Below are positions 30,651 to 43,136 of a DNA stretch of 64,000 nucleotides, piece after piece. Both the position numbers and the translations under genes were made by a program. Where the stretch lies: contig NC_080567.1 of assembly GCF_030253575.1 (NCBI RefSeq), positions 29,028,501 to 29,092,500 of the forward strand, in the 5' to 3' direction. This DNA is from Rhododendron vialii (Eukaryota; Streptophyta; Magnoliopsida; Ericales; Ericaceae). The notes under the pieces were generated by a model. The model was given only the letters and a program-made list of their open reading frames with translations. It searched no databases and had not been told where the DNA came from. Each line of letters opens with the position of its first letter. Positions within the stretch are counted from its first letter, which is position 1.

Positions 30651-30749
30651 TACCACTCTTTTTTTTGTTAACGTCACTCCCCTGCAAGTGTATTTTTGCA
30701 CCAAAAATACACTTGTAGGGGAGTGGCGTTAACAAAAAATGGAGTGGCA
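30651..30749. mobile_element. Foldback MITE, near-perfect hairpin
   Basis: Two arms of about 49 bp around a centre at about 30700 (GTATTTTTG, CA, CCAAAAATAC) pair with only a few mismatches; outer words are CCACTC and GAGTGG, inner words GTTAACG and CGTTAAC. No coding capacity. A transcript would fold into a long hairpin. Confidence 0.75.
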
Positions 30750-33700
30750 TAATCAACAGCCGGAAATAAAGGTATTATTTTCAAAAACTGAAAGTAAGCA
30801 AGACAAATGTACACATTCATTTTTAAGCAAGCAAATACAAAAGCGATTTAGTTTTATATGAGGAGTATTAATCATCCGTAATTTTCTATATTTTTTATTT
30901 TTTAATTGAGAGAGAGATATGTTTTAGGAACATGGAGAGTCACTTCATTAGATAAAAAAAAGATTTAAATAAATATTGGAATATTATAGTTTTTAGATTT
31001 TATTATTTGCTTGATTATCTTATAACATCTTTCATAATTGCAAACTAATTTGAATTTGTCTTGTTCGCAATTCAAATTTTTCTTCGTAATAAATAATAAC
31101 TAGCGAATGCGTGCAACACATTTTGAAGACAACTAAAGCTACTGGTCGAACCAATGATCAAAAGAAGGACATGTTGAAAAAAATGGGAACGAACAAACTA
31201 AACTTTGGTGTATGTGCAGGACAAATCGAGGTGCAAATAATATTCAAGTTTACACAAATTTTCAAAATCCATAAATCACCCAACACACGTAACAAAAATT
31301 AATTACTGTCAAACCAAATATAATTTTTGTAAAACTTTACCTAATAAATAAAATGTCATTATGAAATTTCCATGTCTTAACAAATCTCTTATCACGAAGA
31401 CCTCATTGCTCTGTCGCACAAAGCAACTGTTTGCTACAAAGTCTAGAAAACCGAAAGAAGTGATTCCAACTCATGTCATAGAAGCACATAAAAAATTGTA
31501 AAACCTTCGGACACGGCAATTTCAAAACACAAAATCTAAAAGAGTGAAGATAATGCAATCTCATAAAACTAAGCAGGCATGTTGTAAAAATGTCAATATT
31601 GTATCTGCCTAGAAAACCAAACAAAGTGGTTCCAACTCATGTCATAGAAATACATGTCACATAGCCTCCTATTTTGAGCTATCAGGCGGTGGTCACATGG
31701 GGTAATTCCCATAAAAAGTGTTGCTTTTAACTCAACTCACATGAGGTAAGTTCTATGCACGTGTATATCCCATGTAAGAAGACATTATAAATATATTAAA
31801 TGAAATTTTGATAAGTCACTTTCTAAGTACATTGAAAATCGAAATACATGCACATATTGGATCATGCTCAGATTCAAGCGGACCGTACCAATTTTATTAC
31901 AATAACACACCCCGCATGACCAAGAGGCTAGTGGAATCGCTCAAATGTGATCAACTTTTCATAAGGGATAAAAATCTATGGGCCGTTATGTTGAACATTA
32001 CTTGCGTACCTAGGCGAAAAATAGGGATAGTATTAATACTCGTTATGTAATCGTAAGGAAAAGTAGATTTTTTAGCTGTGGGCCTAGCAAAAGAAAAATA
32101 GGGATAGCATTAGTACCCGATATGATATCCCATCTTCAAAATCGGACATGAAAGTTTCTTTTTAACCGGTTTCAAATTAGTGAGTTCTCCCTTTTTCCTT
32201 AATTTATTCATCTTCGTTTCAGATCAAAATAAAATTTCCAAACCAAGTAAAAGAAAAGGTTGCCCTTATGTACATCAGATACAAAAACCGTAACTCTTGA
32301 ATGAATCGTAAAAGCATTGATCCTAATGTGAAAATTAATACCCTGTGTTTTGCCCCATAGCCTCATAATCTTTGAAGATGATTCAATCATCAATGTAGCA
32401 GTAGAGTGTACCCTAACTAAAGAAGCACATTCACGAAACAATTTTGCAACAACACCACAATAAGATAATGCACTTTTGCAAACCCCTCTTTCCTTGAGCC
32501 ATGGCCAGTTTAACTAAGATCGACTTGCACCCACTCCAGCCATTGTTATCCTTTAATTTCAAAGCAAAAAAACATGAGAGTAGCCATCAGCAACCACAAT
32601 AAATGTTTAAATCAGTTTCAAAAATCAGCCCCATTAATTTAGAATTGTGTTAGGCCAATTTAGAACTCAAAAAATCCAAACACGGTACTCCAACTTGTAG
32701 CTTATACTATAAAGAGAATAAATTGAGCGAAACTACCTTTTAATGCACGGTACTCATGGGAATGGCCTTAATGGTTTAGATTTCAGCATCACAATAGCTG
32801 CAAAAAATAAAATAGAAAACCCATAAAATCAGAACTTAAAACCAACATAACTTAAAAGTAGGATATTACAGTAAAAGATATAAAAAAGCTAAAGATAAAC
32901 TCGATTGTGATTTCGCATTTACACTACTAATTTGAGACACCAAAGGAATCCATTTTCGTAGTAGCACATACGAAATCACATTCGCTAGATAACCTTACAT
33001 ATCCGCACAACATGATACTACACTTTTGTAAAATCTGACCATGACCATTAACCAATAATAATAACAATACACAAAAAAATAACTCTAGATTCTCATTCCC
33101 AATTTGAGTTCATAATTTCTAGAAAACTCAAAACACCCGAAATCCAAACTTGCAGATTGAATCATGAAGGGAGTGAATTGATTTAAAATACCTAGATCTG
33201 GAAGCTCGTAGAAGTGACTCAATTGGCATGGCCTTTATGATTCCAGTAAGAACTTAAAAACAAACTACCTAAGGGGAAAAAAATTAAAGCAACAAAGTTA
33301 CACCAATACAAAAAAAAAAAAAAGGGGGAGCTATCTGTTGAAAGGGAAAAATTTCTAAAGAAAGAGTAAAATAAACTCAAACTTGCAACGACAATAAAAT
33401 TTTCAGCTGCTGAGAGATCTCAAAACACCTAAACACTGGAAAAACAAACACGAAAACAATTAGAAAATTGAGTTGATTACCAAAATAACATGAATAATCG
33501 ATAATATGGCTATGCTATAGGGCAATACTTCTTTATGAGCTTTCAAAAGTTATCATTTTTTAGGAGAATTGAAGGAGGAAATTCAAATTGTAGGCTAAAT
33601 TTTGGGATCAATTATTGAACATTTGTCTCCATTACCATATTGCTCTATTTAAAACAATTCCTAATTAGGAGTATAATTTAAGATCGATGCACAAAAAAAT

Positions 33701-34750
33701 TTTCTATAATCTATTTCCTACATTTGCAATGGCCAATTTGGATATAAAATCCTTTTAAGGAAAGACGTGAAAATTCATGAATTCTATTTACTATATAATA
33801 TCGTTGACCCCACCATTAGAATGTAAGGAATGCTTCGTAATTTTTTTGTTGAATAAGGTAACAAATAAGATACGTTAAACATGATTCTCCGCGTTAATGG
33901 CAATTCAGCCAGCGGTCTTGATTTATGATTCTACCATATTAGGAGATGTTTCCTTTCTATTTACCTATCTCCTTAATGATTTTACTGTACTAATGTCAAT
34001 TCAGCCTACCTTCTTGTTCTCTAGTAATACAAATCCTAGAAATTTAGGATTCTGAAAATAAGGAAAGAAAAATATGCTTGATTGGTTTCCTAATGGCAAC
34101 GATTATGGCAGATATTGTTTTCTTCTTACATCCATGAAATCTATTATTTAATTCTTAAAAGTAAAAAAAAAAATTCATGAAATAGAAAAGGTTTCTCAGC
34201 CGCAGGATTTATGTATATAAATCCAAGGATTCAAAATAATCAATTGAAAAAGGAAGGGGGATATGTTTAGTCTTCTCCCATATCGGAAACATGTAAAACT
34301 TATAAAACCTAAAAGGAATGTAGAATGAAGGGTCCAGATTTATGCACAAAGAGGGATAAATCTAGAGCGTTGGTTGTCTTTAGGATTCAAACACAGCTCT
34401 GTTTTATTATATAAATAATAATATATATGTATGTCTTCTCGTGTATAAAATGGAACAATGCTATAGTGCATCAAATACGGAGCTGGAAAAAAATCAAAAT
34501 TTTTTTATCAATTAGCGTCGTGCCCATTCGATAAATGAACCAGAAAAAAATACCGTGTTAACGGAAAAATTAGGGGAGTTCCAATTTTGTGGAAAAGTAA
34601 TTTTTGAAAAAGAAGGCAATTTCAAACTCAAAAATCATATGTTTGCGCAAATAATTTTTCTATCAATATGAATCTTATTTGATAGATCTCATTAAGAACT
34701 TTTAAACGGTGCAAAAAAAATTTTAAAAATATTTTTTATTTTTATTATAT
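30750..34750. other. AT-rich non-genic region
   Basis: About 4 kb with short spurious frames, homopolymers and no recognised domain, RNA gene or element end. A pair of about 45-bp direct repeats (AGAAAACC.AA..AAGTG, GGTTCCAACTCATGTCATAGAA) lies at about 31436-31490 and 31609-31655. Confidence 0.5.
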
Positions 34751-35663
34751 ATGAGTTTAAAATTACCTTTCTTTCTCCAAAAAGTTTTTTTTAGAGAGGG
34801 GAACGCCACCTTATTCTGTTTGGAATTACGGTTAAAGACTGTTCAGTTCAACTCCTCTCTGAATTACTCCATGGTTAAACCTAGAAGAAGCATAATCCAA
34901 GAGTGGCAGTCCTACAGGTTTCTTTCCCAGTCGATAAAACAGCATATTCAATTTCGCCGGGGAGCAGAATTAGGGTTCCGATTGATCGGTTGGGTAATTT
35001 TCGCAATCTCGCTACTTCTTGTTGTTGATCGTCGTCTTCTTTTCTGTTTCACATTTGTGCTAGTTTGTGTTATGCTCAGTTCACGCTTTTTTTGCTTCCG
35101 TCCACTGGCTTTTGCTTGTGAGGAAGGAAGAGAAGAGAAAGGGTCGTAGTTTCATACCAAGTCTTGCTAAAAGTGATGAGATTTGGTGAGAAACAAACTG
35201 GACCCGATAGAGATTCGTCCTTTTGTTTATTTTCCATCTTTTTTCCACCATTACTTATATCTTTCTTTAGCTATCCAAATAAGGTGAAAGGTTTCTTCTT
35301 TCTTTTCTTTTCTCACCATCCAAAGGTGTTGTAAGAACACAAAAAGTAGAAGAGAAAGAGCAAGAAAAAATGAAAAAATAAAAATTCAGCATGACAGTGG
35401 GGAAGGAACCCAGTGATTAGATTCAATGCACTTCTAATTGATTTCCTTAGTTATTTCTGTTTGCTTTCTGCAAATTATCATTTCATTTGAATGTATTGCT
35501 GATAGCATTATTTGAGTTGCTTTATGACTTCGATTATATCGCATCTTTACTTTCGTTTTGATTCTAAAACAAGCCTAGTGCCCTTTCAACTGAACAGAAA
35601 TTGCATTTTCTTCCAGATATTTGTCCAGTAACTGCTAAGAGGACACAAAAAACCTCCTCTTCC
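34751..35663. other. Upstream region of TNL2
   Basis: Contains a 132-codon open stretch (34751-35149) with hydrophobic, biased composition and no recognisable domain. I read this as promoter and 5'UTR sequence. A T-rich tract followed by CTTCCAG at about 35615 could be the end of a 5'UTR intron. Confidence 0.4.
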
Positions 35664-38600
35664 ATGTCTCAGTGTACTTACCAGGTGTTCTTAAGCTCCA
35701 GCGATGACACTAGTATCAACTTTTCAGATCACCTTTATACAGCGCTGGTTCACTCTGGAATTCACACTTGTCGAGCAGATAATGGAATTGAGAGAGGGCA
35801 CAATATGCAGTCAGAATGTCAACGAGCCACCGAGGAATCCAGGATTTCAGTAATTGTCTTCTCGAAAGGCTATGCTTCTTCGGGACAGTGCCTTGATGAA
35901 CTTCTAAATGTTCTCCAACGCCGGAAGGCAGTTGGACATAGAATATTGCCGGTGTACTACAATGTGGACCCATCTGAAGTTGGGAAGCAGACTGGGAGTT
36001 TCGGAGAAGCGTTTGCTAATCATGAAGAACAATTCATTGCAGCCACAGATGGAAGGGAAAAGGATTTGATGGAAAACGTCGAGAGGTGGAGGGCAGGTCT
36101 CAGGGAAGTTGCAAAATTAAGAGGGATGGTCTTGCAAAATCAATCTGATGGGTAAATGTCCCGGAATTCTTTATAAGGCATCATTGGGCTGTATGTGCCC
36201 GTAATTTCATTCAGATGTTGCCCACACATAGTTTTGCAGTATTTACATAAAGATTCTGACAGGAACAGGATACATGTTAATTAGAAAAGAGTTCGAAATC
36301 AGTGTAGAAATATTGTTCTAGCAGCTGGTAGTTTTCTTGATAGTTTCCCTTTCCATGTGTTTGTAAGAAACATGAAATTCTTACCCTGCTCTTTTGTTTT
36401 TTGTTTTGTTGATCAAAATCTGTAGGCATGAATCGAAGTTCATCCAGGAAATTATCAAAGAGATCTCGAACAAACTGAATCGTAGGGTCTTGGGTGTTAC
36501 CCAATACCAGATTGGAATTGATTCTCGAGTTGAGAGCATAAATCATTGGTTACAAGATGGGGCAACTGATGTTGGCATTGGGGTGATAGCCGGGATTGGT
36601 GGAATAGGGAAGACAACCATTGCCAAAACTGTCTATAACTCAAATTTTGACAGGTTTGAATGCAGTAGCTTTCTTTTAGATATTAGAGAGACTTCTAAAC
36701 AGCCCAATGGTTTGGTACGTTTACAAGAACAACTACTTTCAGATATTTCGAGGTGTGGAAAACTAAAAATTGGCAGTGTTGATGAAGGAATGATTAAGAT
36801 TAAAAATGCAGTAAGTTACAGAAGGGTTCTCGTTGTTCTTGACGATGTGGATCAACTGGATCAATTGAATGCAGTCCTTGGAATGCGAGACTGGTTTTGC
36901 CCAGGAAGTAAGGTTATTATAACAACTCGTTATGAGAAACTGCTGAAACCATATAAAGTTGACGAGACCTTTAAGGTTAAGGAATTGGATTATAATGAGT
37001 CACTGCAGCTCTTCAGTTGGCATGCCTTTGGACAAGCACATCCTATTGAAGGTTTCATGGAGTACTCAAAAAGTGTACTCCAACAGTGCAAAGGACTCCC
37101 TCTGGCTCTTAAACTGTTGGGTTCTTCTCTCCGTGATAGAAGTGCAGAGGAATGGGAGACTTCATTGGAAGAAATGGAATCATTCACTGGAAATCAGATC
37201 CTACAAACACTGGCAATTAGCTTTATGTCCTTACAAGATGATCACGACAGGAAATTATTCCTCCACATTGCTTCATTTTTTGTTGGGAAGGACAAGGAAT
37301 ATGTGGTCAAAATACTGGATGAATGTAATTTCTATACGACAGTTGGAATTGAAAACCTTGTGGGTAGAAGCCTCATAACAATTGGAGAAGGGAATAAGTT
37401 GATTATGGATCAACTGCTCCGCGACATGGCTAGAAGAATTGTACACCAAGAGTCACCCAATGAGCCTGGGAGACGTAGCATAGTGTGGGATCATGAGGAT
37501 TCTTTCCATGTATTGAGTAACAAAACTGTAAGAAAGATCCTTCCTATTGCACCCTCAAAAGAAGAGATAAAAGAAACACTAGCTTCCTTATTTGTGTGTA
37601 TGTGCTTCTGTAATTATGTTTGCATGCTTTTTACCTGACAATTCTTTATGCGCTACTAGGGTACAGAAAGGGTTCAAGGCCTCATCTTTAATATGCGTAT
37701 ATTGAGGAAAGCTAAATCTTCCATGTCAGCTACCAATGTTAGTCATACAAAACGAGAACACCCGATACATGATAGTCCAGACTGGTCATGGAAACGGCGT
37801 CGTCTTAGCTTGTTCTCCTGGCAACGTCTATCCACTGCATTTCCAAAAGTTTTTCCCTCGGCAAAGGACGTAAACTTCAGAACTGATACTTTTTCAATGA
37901 TGCCCAAACTAAGACTGCTCCAGCTTAATTATGTGCAGCTTGGTGGAAGCTATAAAAGGTTCCCAAGGAAGTTAAGATTGTTGTGCTGGTATGGGTTCCC
38001 TTTAAAATCTATTCCTGATGATTTCCCGTTGGAGAACCTGGTATCTCTTGATTTTCGCCATAGCAATTTGGAACAACTTTGGAAGGGAACAAAAGTATGG
38101 TTAATCACCTTCCCTGTTTTCATTTGTTGTTTTATTTTGTCATACGAGGCATGTACAGATTTGAGATGAGTTTGTAAGAACTCATTATCCTCTCTTTCTT
38201 CTTCCTTCCCTCTTGCAGTTCCTCAGAGTGTTGAAATTTCTGAATCTCAGTTACTGCCATAGCCTTGTCAGTACTCCTGACTTCTCAGGACTTCCTTGCC
38301 TTGAGAGACTATGGCTCAAGGATTGCACAAGTTTGATTAAGGTTCATGAATCAGTTGGGGACCTTGAGAAACTAGTTCTTTTGCATCTAAAAGGCTGTAA
38401 TAATCTTAGGAAGCTTCCTAGAAAAATTGGGCAGCTAAAATCGCTTGAGAAACTGATTCTCTCGGGTTGCTCAAAGCTTGAAATGAATCCCATGGAGCTT
38501 GAGAAATTAAAGCCTCTGACAGTACTACATGCTTATAGAACAGCTATAACTCAATTATGCTTTACCAGTAGAAAGAGTGATCCATGGCCCAAAATTCTCT

Positions 38601-39794
38601 GGTCTTGGGTATCAAAACCAAGCAAAGAAATGGGCCACACATTGGCCTTTTTGCCATGCACTTTACAAAAATTATGTCTGAGGAACTGTCATCTATCAGA
38701 TGATACTATTCCAAGGGACCTTAGTGGCTTATCTTTGTTGTTGGAATTGGATCTAAGCCAGAATCCAATTTCTAGCTTACCAGAAAGCATCAAAGGCCTA
38801 ACTATGCTCAAGTCCCTTAGGTTAGATGCATGCACAGGGCTCCAGTCACTTCCAGAGCTTCCATCAAGTTTGAAGGAACTCATAGCAAGAGATTGCAAGT
38901 CACTTGAAAGAATGAAAATGCCTCCAAGCCTTTTCAAATCAATAGAGGTCATGCAACTAACTGGTTGCGACAAACTGGGTAAGGTTGAGGGATTGTTCCA
39001 GTTAGAAGCCATAAAAAGCTTCCATCCAGATATCATCAACACTTTGGGCTTTCTTGATTTGGAATCCAAGGGGAAAATGGAGGTGGAATTGTGCAATAAC
39101 TTGACACTTACTAGAAAGAGGGGTCACCTCCAGGTGCTCTATCTGTGTCTCTATCTCAGTCTTCGTTTTTCTCTATGTAAGTGTATCTGCACCTATATTT
39201 CATACTTATGTTTTCATGGCACAGGGGTTCTATGAATTTGGTATATTCAGCATTTTCCTTCCTGGCAGCAAGATTCCCGCATCGTTCAGCAATAAGAGTT
39301 TGGGTTCCTCAATATCTTTCGTTGTGCCGTTTTTTCCCAATGTCAACATACGAGGCTTGAATGTATGTGTCGTTTATGTGTGTTCCAACTCTCACAAAGA
39401 TGGGAACTTGCATGATTTCCATGTTAAATTTATAAATAAGACCAAGGGTCTTGAATGGACCTATGGCCCAACGATCCATGGAAATGAAGAAATGATATGG
39501 TTAAGCCATTGGAATGTGAGGAATCTGCAAGCTGGTGATGAATTAAATGTTTCCATGGTTTTGGGGGTTGGTTTCGAGGTAAAAGAATGTGGGGCCGACT
39601 TCGTGTATGAGCAAGAAGAGAAGTGCCCCTGGTCAAATAGTGGTGGATGCACCCAGTCTATTAGTGGACAAGGAGTAATCCAACACCATGACTTGACTTC
39701 TCATCAGCGTGTCATTGGTGGAGATTTGTCAGCATACGAGAGGAGTCAAGGCGTGTATCTCCTCTGCCATTATGGTCAATCTTCTAAGTTCTAA
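35664..39794 (+). CDS. TNL2: full-length TIR-NBS-LRR-C-JID immune receptor
   Basis: Five exons (35664-36151, 36426-37527, 37660-38094, 38219-39133, 39225-39794) with GT-AG borders give 1169 aa with no lesion. Domains: TIR about 1-163, NB-ARC about 165-530, LRR about 560-975, C-JID about 985-1160. NB-ARC motifs: GIGGIGKTTIAKT (P-loop), VLVVLDDVDQ (kinase 2), GSKVIITTR, CKGLPLALKLLGSS (GLPL). C-JID opens GIFSIFLPGSKIP. The TIR is unusual: the SFRGEDTR motif is replaced by SSSDDTSIN, and the WCLDEL motif reads GQCLDEL, still with the catalytic Glu. The MHD motif reads MDQ. A basic KRRRL lies between NB-ARC and LRR. TNLs sense pathogen effectors and signal through TIR NADase products via EDS1 (family knowledge). 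The start at 35664 is preferred to 35601, which lies in an acceptor-like tract. Confidence 0.88.
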
Positions 39795-40737
39795 CTAAGA
39801 TCCTCTTCAAAAGCATTCAAGTAACACTGGGATGTCGCAACTGTCTATAAGGTTCCAACTGGGGCACGAAAGTAGCTACAGGTATGTATAGCTTCCTTTG
39901 CGAAGCAAGTATTAAAAAGAAGTTGCTTGAAGGTAAAATCAGCACCATAGTCCTCTCAAAGAACAAGACATGGAATCTGCTTATCAAGTTGATATTGCTA
40001 TATTTGAGAGGAAAACTGATTTGAACATTATCTTTCCTTCTTCAGACAAATAGGGGACACACACACAGAGATGCACACGCCTATATCTCTAATACATATA
40101 TGTGTAGATGTGTGTGGGAGTGTGTCTGTATATGTCTTTGTATATGCAGATAATATCTGTAATAGTAGTTAATGTTTCAATGTTTTCATGGTACAGGAGT
40201 TGTATGAATTTGGTATATTGAGCACTTCTCTTTCGGGGACTGAGGGAGGAAGGGGGCCTTGGGAGCCCTTATGCGGACGATAAAGGAGTTATTACTGTCA
40301 GTCTAGCTTCACTGGTATTGATTACAGAAACGGGGTAAGTATTTAAGAAAGCAATTCTTTACAACTTCAAAAATAAACTTTTTAGAACTAAAAATAATGA
40401 GTCATTACGAGCTATGTGATGTGGACTTGGGTGCGGATATGTGTCAAAGTGTATAGTTCCTATGTCACGGATGGGGGTAGATTGCAAAATACCCGAATTC
40501 CTTATTTATTTCAATGGTAACTTGTGTTCACAAGGTGCCATATACCAAGTCATGCAGAATTTGGTTTGCCAAATTTTTTTCCTAGGTAAATGTCCAACGA
40601 ACAATGTTGGCAATATTCGATCTCCTACCTAAGTTTGAGTGACTGATATGTGCACTTCATACTTTTGTGAAGAGTCCTTTTTATATAGATCATTACCAAC
40701 TCCTTGTCTATTGTGGGTCAGATTTTTCAAGGGGGGA
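39795..40737. other. Intergenic DNA behind TNL2
   Basis: Mostly non-genic, with a TG/CA-rich stretch near 40060-40150. It contains a short TNL exon remnant at 40180-40245. Confidence 0.5.
40180..40245 (+). pseudogene. Remnant of a TNL C-JID exon start
   Basis: TTTTCATGGTACAGGAGTTGTATGAATTTGG repeats the intron-4 end and exon-5 start of TNL2 (39211-39250) with few changes, including the CAG acceptor; after STSLSG the similarity is lost. It is a leftover of an extra TNL 3' end. Confidence 0.7.
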
Positions 40738-42764
40738 ATGGTGATACAGGTTTGCCGGGTTGATTTTGCGATCCTTTATATTGGAAGGTTCAGTGGCATT
40801 TCAAATATCCCAGAATTTCCTCCTGCTAAGGGCCCTGAAACCTTCCATGGCATGGTTGTACACTCCATGGAGTATACAGACATGGATTTTGCAGCAGCTC
40901 AAGTGTTGGTGAGAGGAAAGCGAGTCACTGTTGTCAGGTTCCAGAAACACGCAATGGACATTGCAATGGAATGCTCAACAGAAAATGGTAAGAACACATG
41001 GCGAACTAATTTGGAAATCTACTCATTTAGCTCACTCATTAAAAGTTATACCTACACATCGAGCTAGGTCATATCGCTTTTGGTTTGTGACAAGTAAATT
41101 AACTTGTATCTGATTTTTTAGTTTGATGCCAGGATAGCACCATTTTACATGCAATGTTTTTGTGTGCTCGCAGGGGTGGAAAATCCATGTACTATATATC
41201 ATACAGGAATGAACACTGGAACATTTCGAATTACCTTCCTTGGGGAGTTCCCAGTGCATATTTTTACTTCGATCACTTCTCAGAGCTGTTGGTTCATAAG
41301 CCTGGTGAAGGATTTTTCCTTGGTCTCCTGGCAGCACTTCTTTCACCTCTGGTAATCTCTCCTCTTCAATTGCAGTTCCCAGATAAGTTATTATGTGTAA
41401 AGATGATTTACTTGCCAATATGTGTCAGAGATGGGGATTTTCCAAATTTGTTGGAGGTCTCATAAATCGGAAGCATTGTCTTTCAAAGTTGGGAATGGTG
41501 CCCAAGCACAGTTTCTTGAAAGAAACCGGTTCTTGTTTGGTCTCAATCGTGCCCGAGGGGTTTTACGAAGCAGTTGATAAAGGTAGCATCAAATTCAAGA
41601 AAGCTCCGAGTTTTGGGTTTTGCAAGGAAGGCATCTTGATTGTGGTGAGGCTGGACCTCCAAAGACTGATATGGTCGTATTTGCTACTGGGTTGAGGGGA
41701 ATTTAAAAGCTTAAAGACATTGTTGTGTCCACAACCTTCCAAGACTGCATGCTCGGGTCACCGGATAAGAGAGTGCAACGCTCTAGGTTGACATCTTTAC
41801 TACATAGAACAGTCTATACAGCACTCCACATATTTGTGCGCTTATTGGGTTTTTATGCATCTGGCCCGTCTCCGACTCTGTACTAAAGAGAGTCGGTCTC
41901 GTGCACTGTTGGTATCACAATTTTATTGAGTTTATGCATGGTTGGTTGGTTGTTATAACACATACATGTTGGTATCCCCATTTTAAGAAAGCAAAATTTT
42001 GCTTTTTGTAAAGGAAAATGCCCACAGAAATTGTCCACCACTTACCGAGTTTGTAGATATTGATTGGGTGTTTGTATGAGGGGTCCAAACCAACTTCCAA
42101 TTAAAAGCTGCCACATTAGCACTTTTAGACCAAATTTCGATATTTGTAGTATTGCTCAAATATAAATTTCTTTCTTCTAACAGGGAATGCATTCATCCTT
42201 GAATTCCAAAACTAGCGATAATCGGATTCTCAGAGATCATTTCAAGTCTTGCACAATTCGGAGATGAGGTGCCGATGGCTAGCAGGGCTTCTGGACGGCA
42301 CATTCAAGCTACCCGGAACTAAAGAGATGGAGAAAGACACTGCAAAAGGCGTCAAGTTAATGAAGCGATACTCTGGCCAATACTACCGGAGATCTTGCAT
42401 TGGCGCTCTTCATTTATGGTACGACCAACTCCGCCAGTACATGGGATGGAAACCTAAACGAAAGAAGGGATTCATTGCTGAGTTGTTTGAGCCATATATC
42501 CTCCTGGATTATGCTAAGCTGGTCGAGACACTCGGATATCAAATCCATCCTAAAGAGCTGCCTGGCCAACTGTTTTTCTCCCAAACTTGCAATGCCATGA
42601 ATCCTATTACCAGTGTCAATGGAGATTATTTTTTCAAAAAAACTATAGGAAACAAGATGGTTTGCTTGTCAAGCTTAAAATGTGATATAGAGATTTGCAA
42701 TTGCTTTTGGGGGCAAAATTTCTTGAGAGAAATCCTCATCAAGCCTTTTTGTGTTTTTTTTTAA
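40738..42764 (+). pseudogene. FMO1-like flavin monooxygenase pseudogene, 5'-truncated
   Basis: Pieces in order: VDFAILYIGRFSGISNIPEF and GPETFHGMVVHSMEYTDMDF with GKRVTVVRFQKHAMDIAMEC (to about 40988, then GTAAGA); NEHWNISNYLPWG and FSELLVHKPGEGF (about 41200-41350); WGFSKFVGGLINRKHCLSKL to CKEGILI (about 41410-41640); PPKTDMVVFATGLRG; then HNSEMRCRWLAGLLDGTFKL, RSCIGALH and PKRKKGFIAELFEPYILLDY to 42764. These match plant FMO1-class enzymes. The FAD-binding N-terminus is missing, at least three frameshifts and two stops are visible, so it is dead. Arabidopsis FMO1 makes N-hydroxypipecolate, a systemic-immunity signal; whether the source gene had that activity is unknown. Confidence 0.85.
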
Positions 42765-42793
42765 CCCACCCCTTTCTTCTGGGGCAAAGGCTA

Positions 42794-43136
42794 TGATGCT
42801 CCCAAGTGGTATGGGAGCATCATACTCCCAATGAATTACAGGCAATACTTACCATTCACTAAGGCAACACTTACCATTCACTAAGGCAGAACTTACCACA
42901 CAAGTGTGGTAAGTTCTGCCTTAGTGAATGGTAAGTGTTGCCTTAGTGAATGGTAAGTGTTGTCTGTTTTGTGGTAAGTAATCCTCCGTTTTTTAGGTCA
43001 AAATCGCCTCATTTTTAACAAAACCACCCTATTTTTAGTTTTTGGTTTTGATCTAAGGGCTGTGATTTATCTATTTTCAATCCAAGGGCTGTAATTCATT
43101 GGGAGTATGATGCTCCCATACCACTTGGGAGCATCA
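42794..43136. mobile_element. 343-bp palindromic foldback element
   Basis: Perfect 48-bp terminal inverted repeats at 42794-42841 and 43089-43136 begin TGATGCTCCCAAGTGG. Nested inside is a perfect 55-bp hairpin, 42847-42901 against 42904-42958 with a 2-nt loop, itself made of twice-repeated CTTACCATTCACTAAGG words. No open frame. No clear target duplication is seen. It sits about 30 bp behind the FMO pseudogene. Confidence 0.85.

Noticed and set aside
34751-35149. 132-codon frame before TNL2
   Set aside because: Composition biased, no domain; more likely 5' leader.
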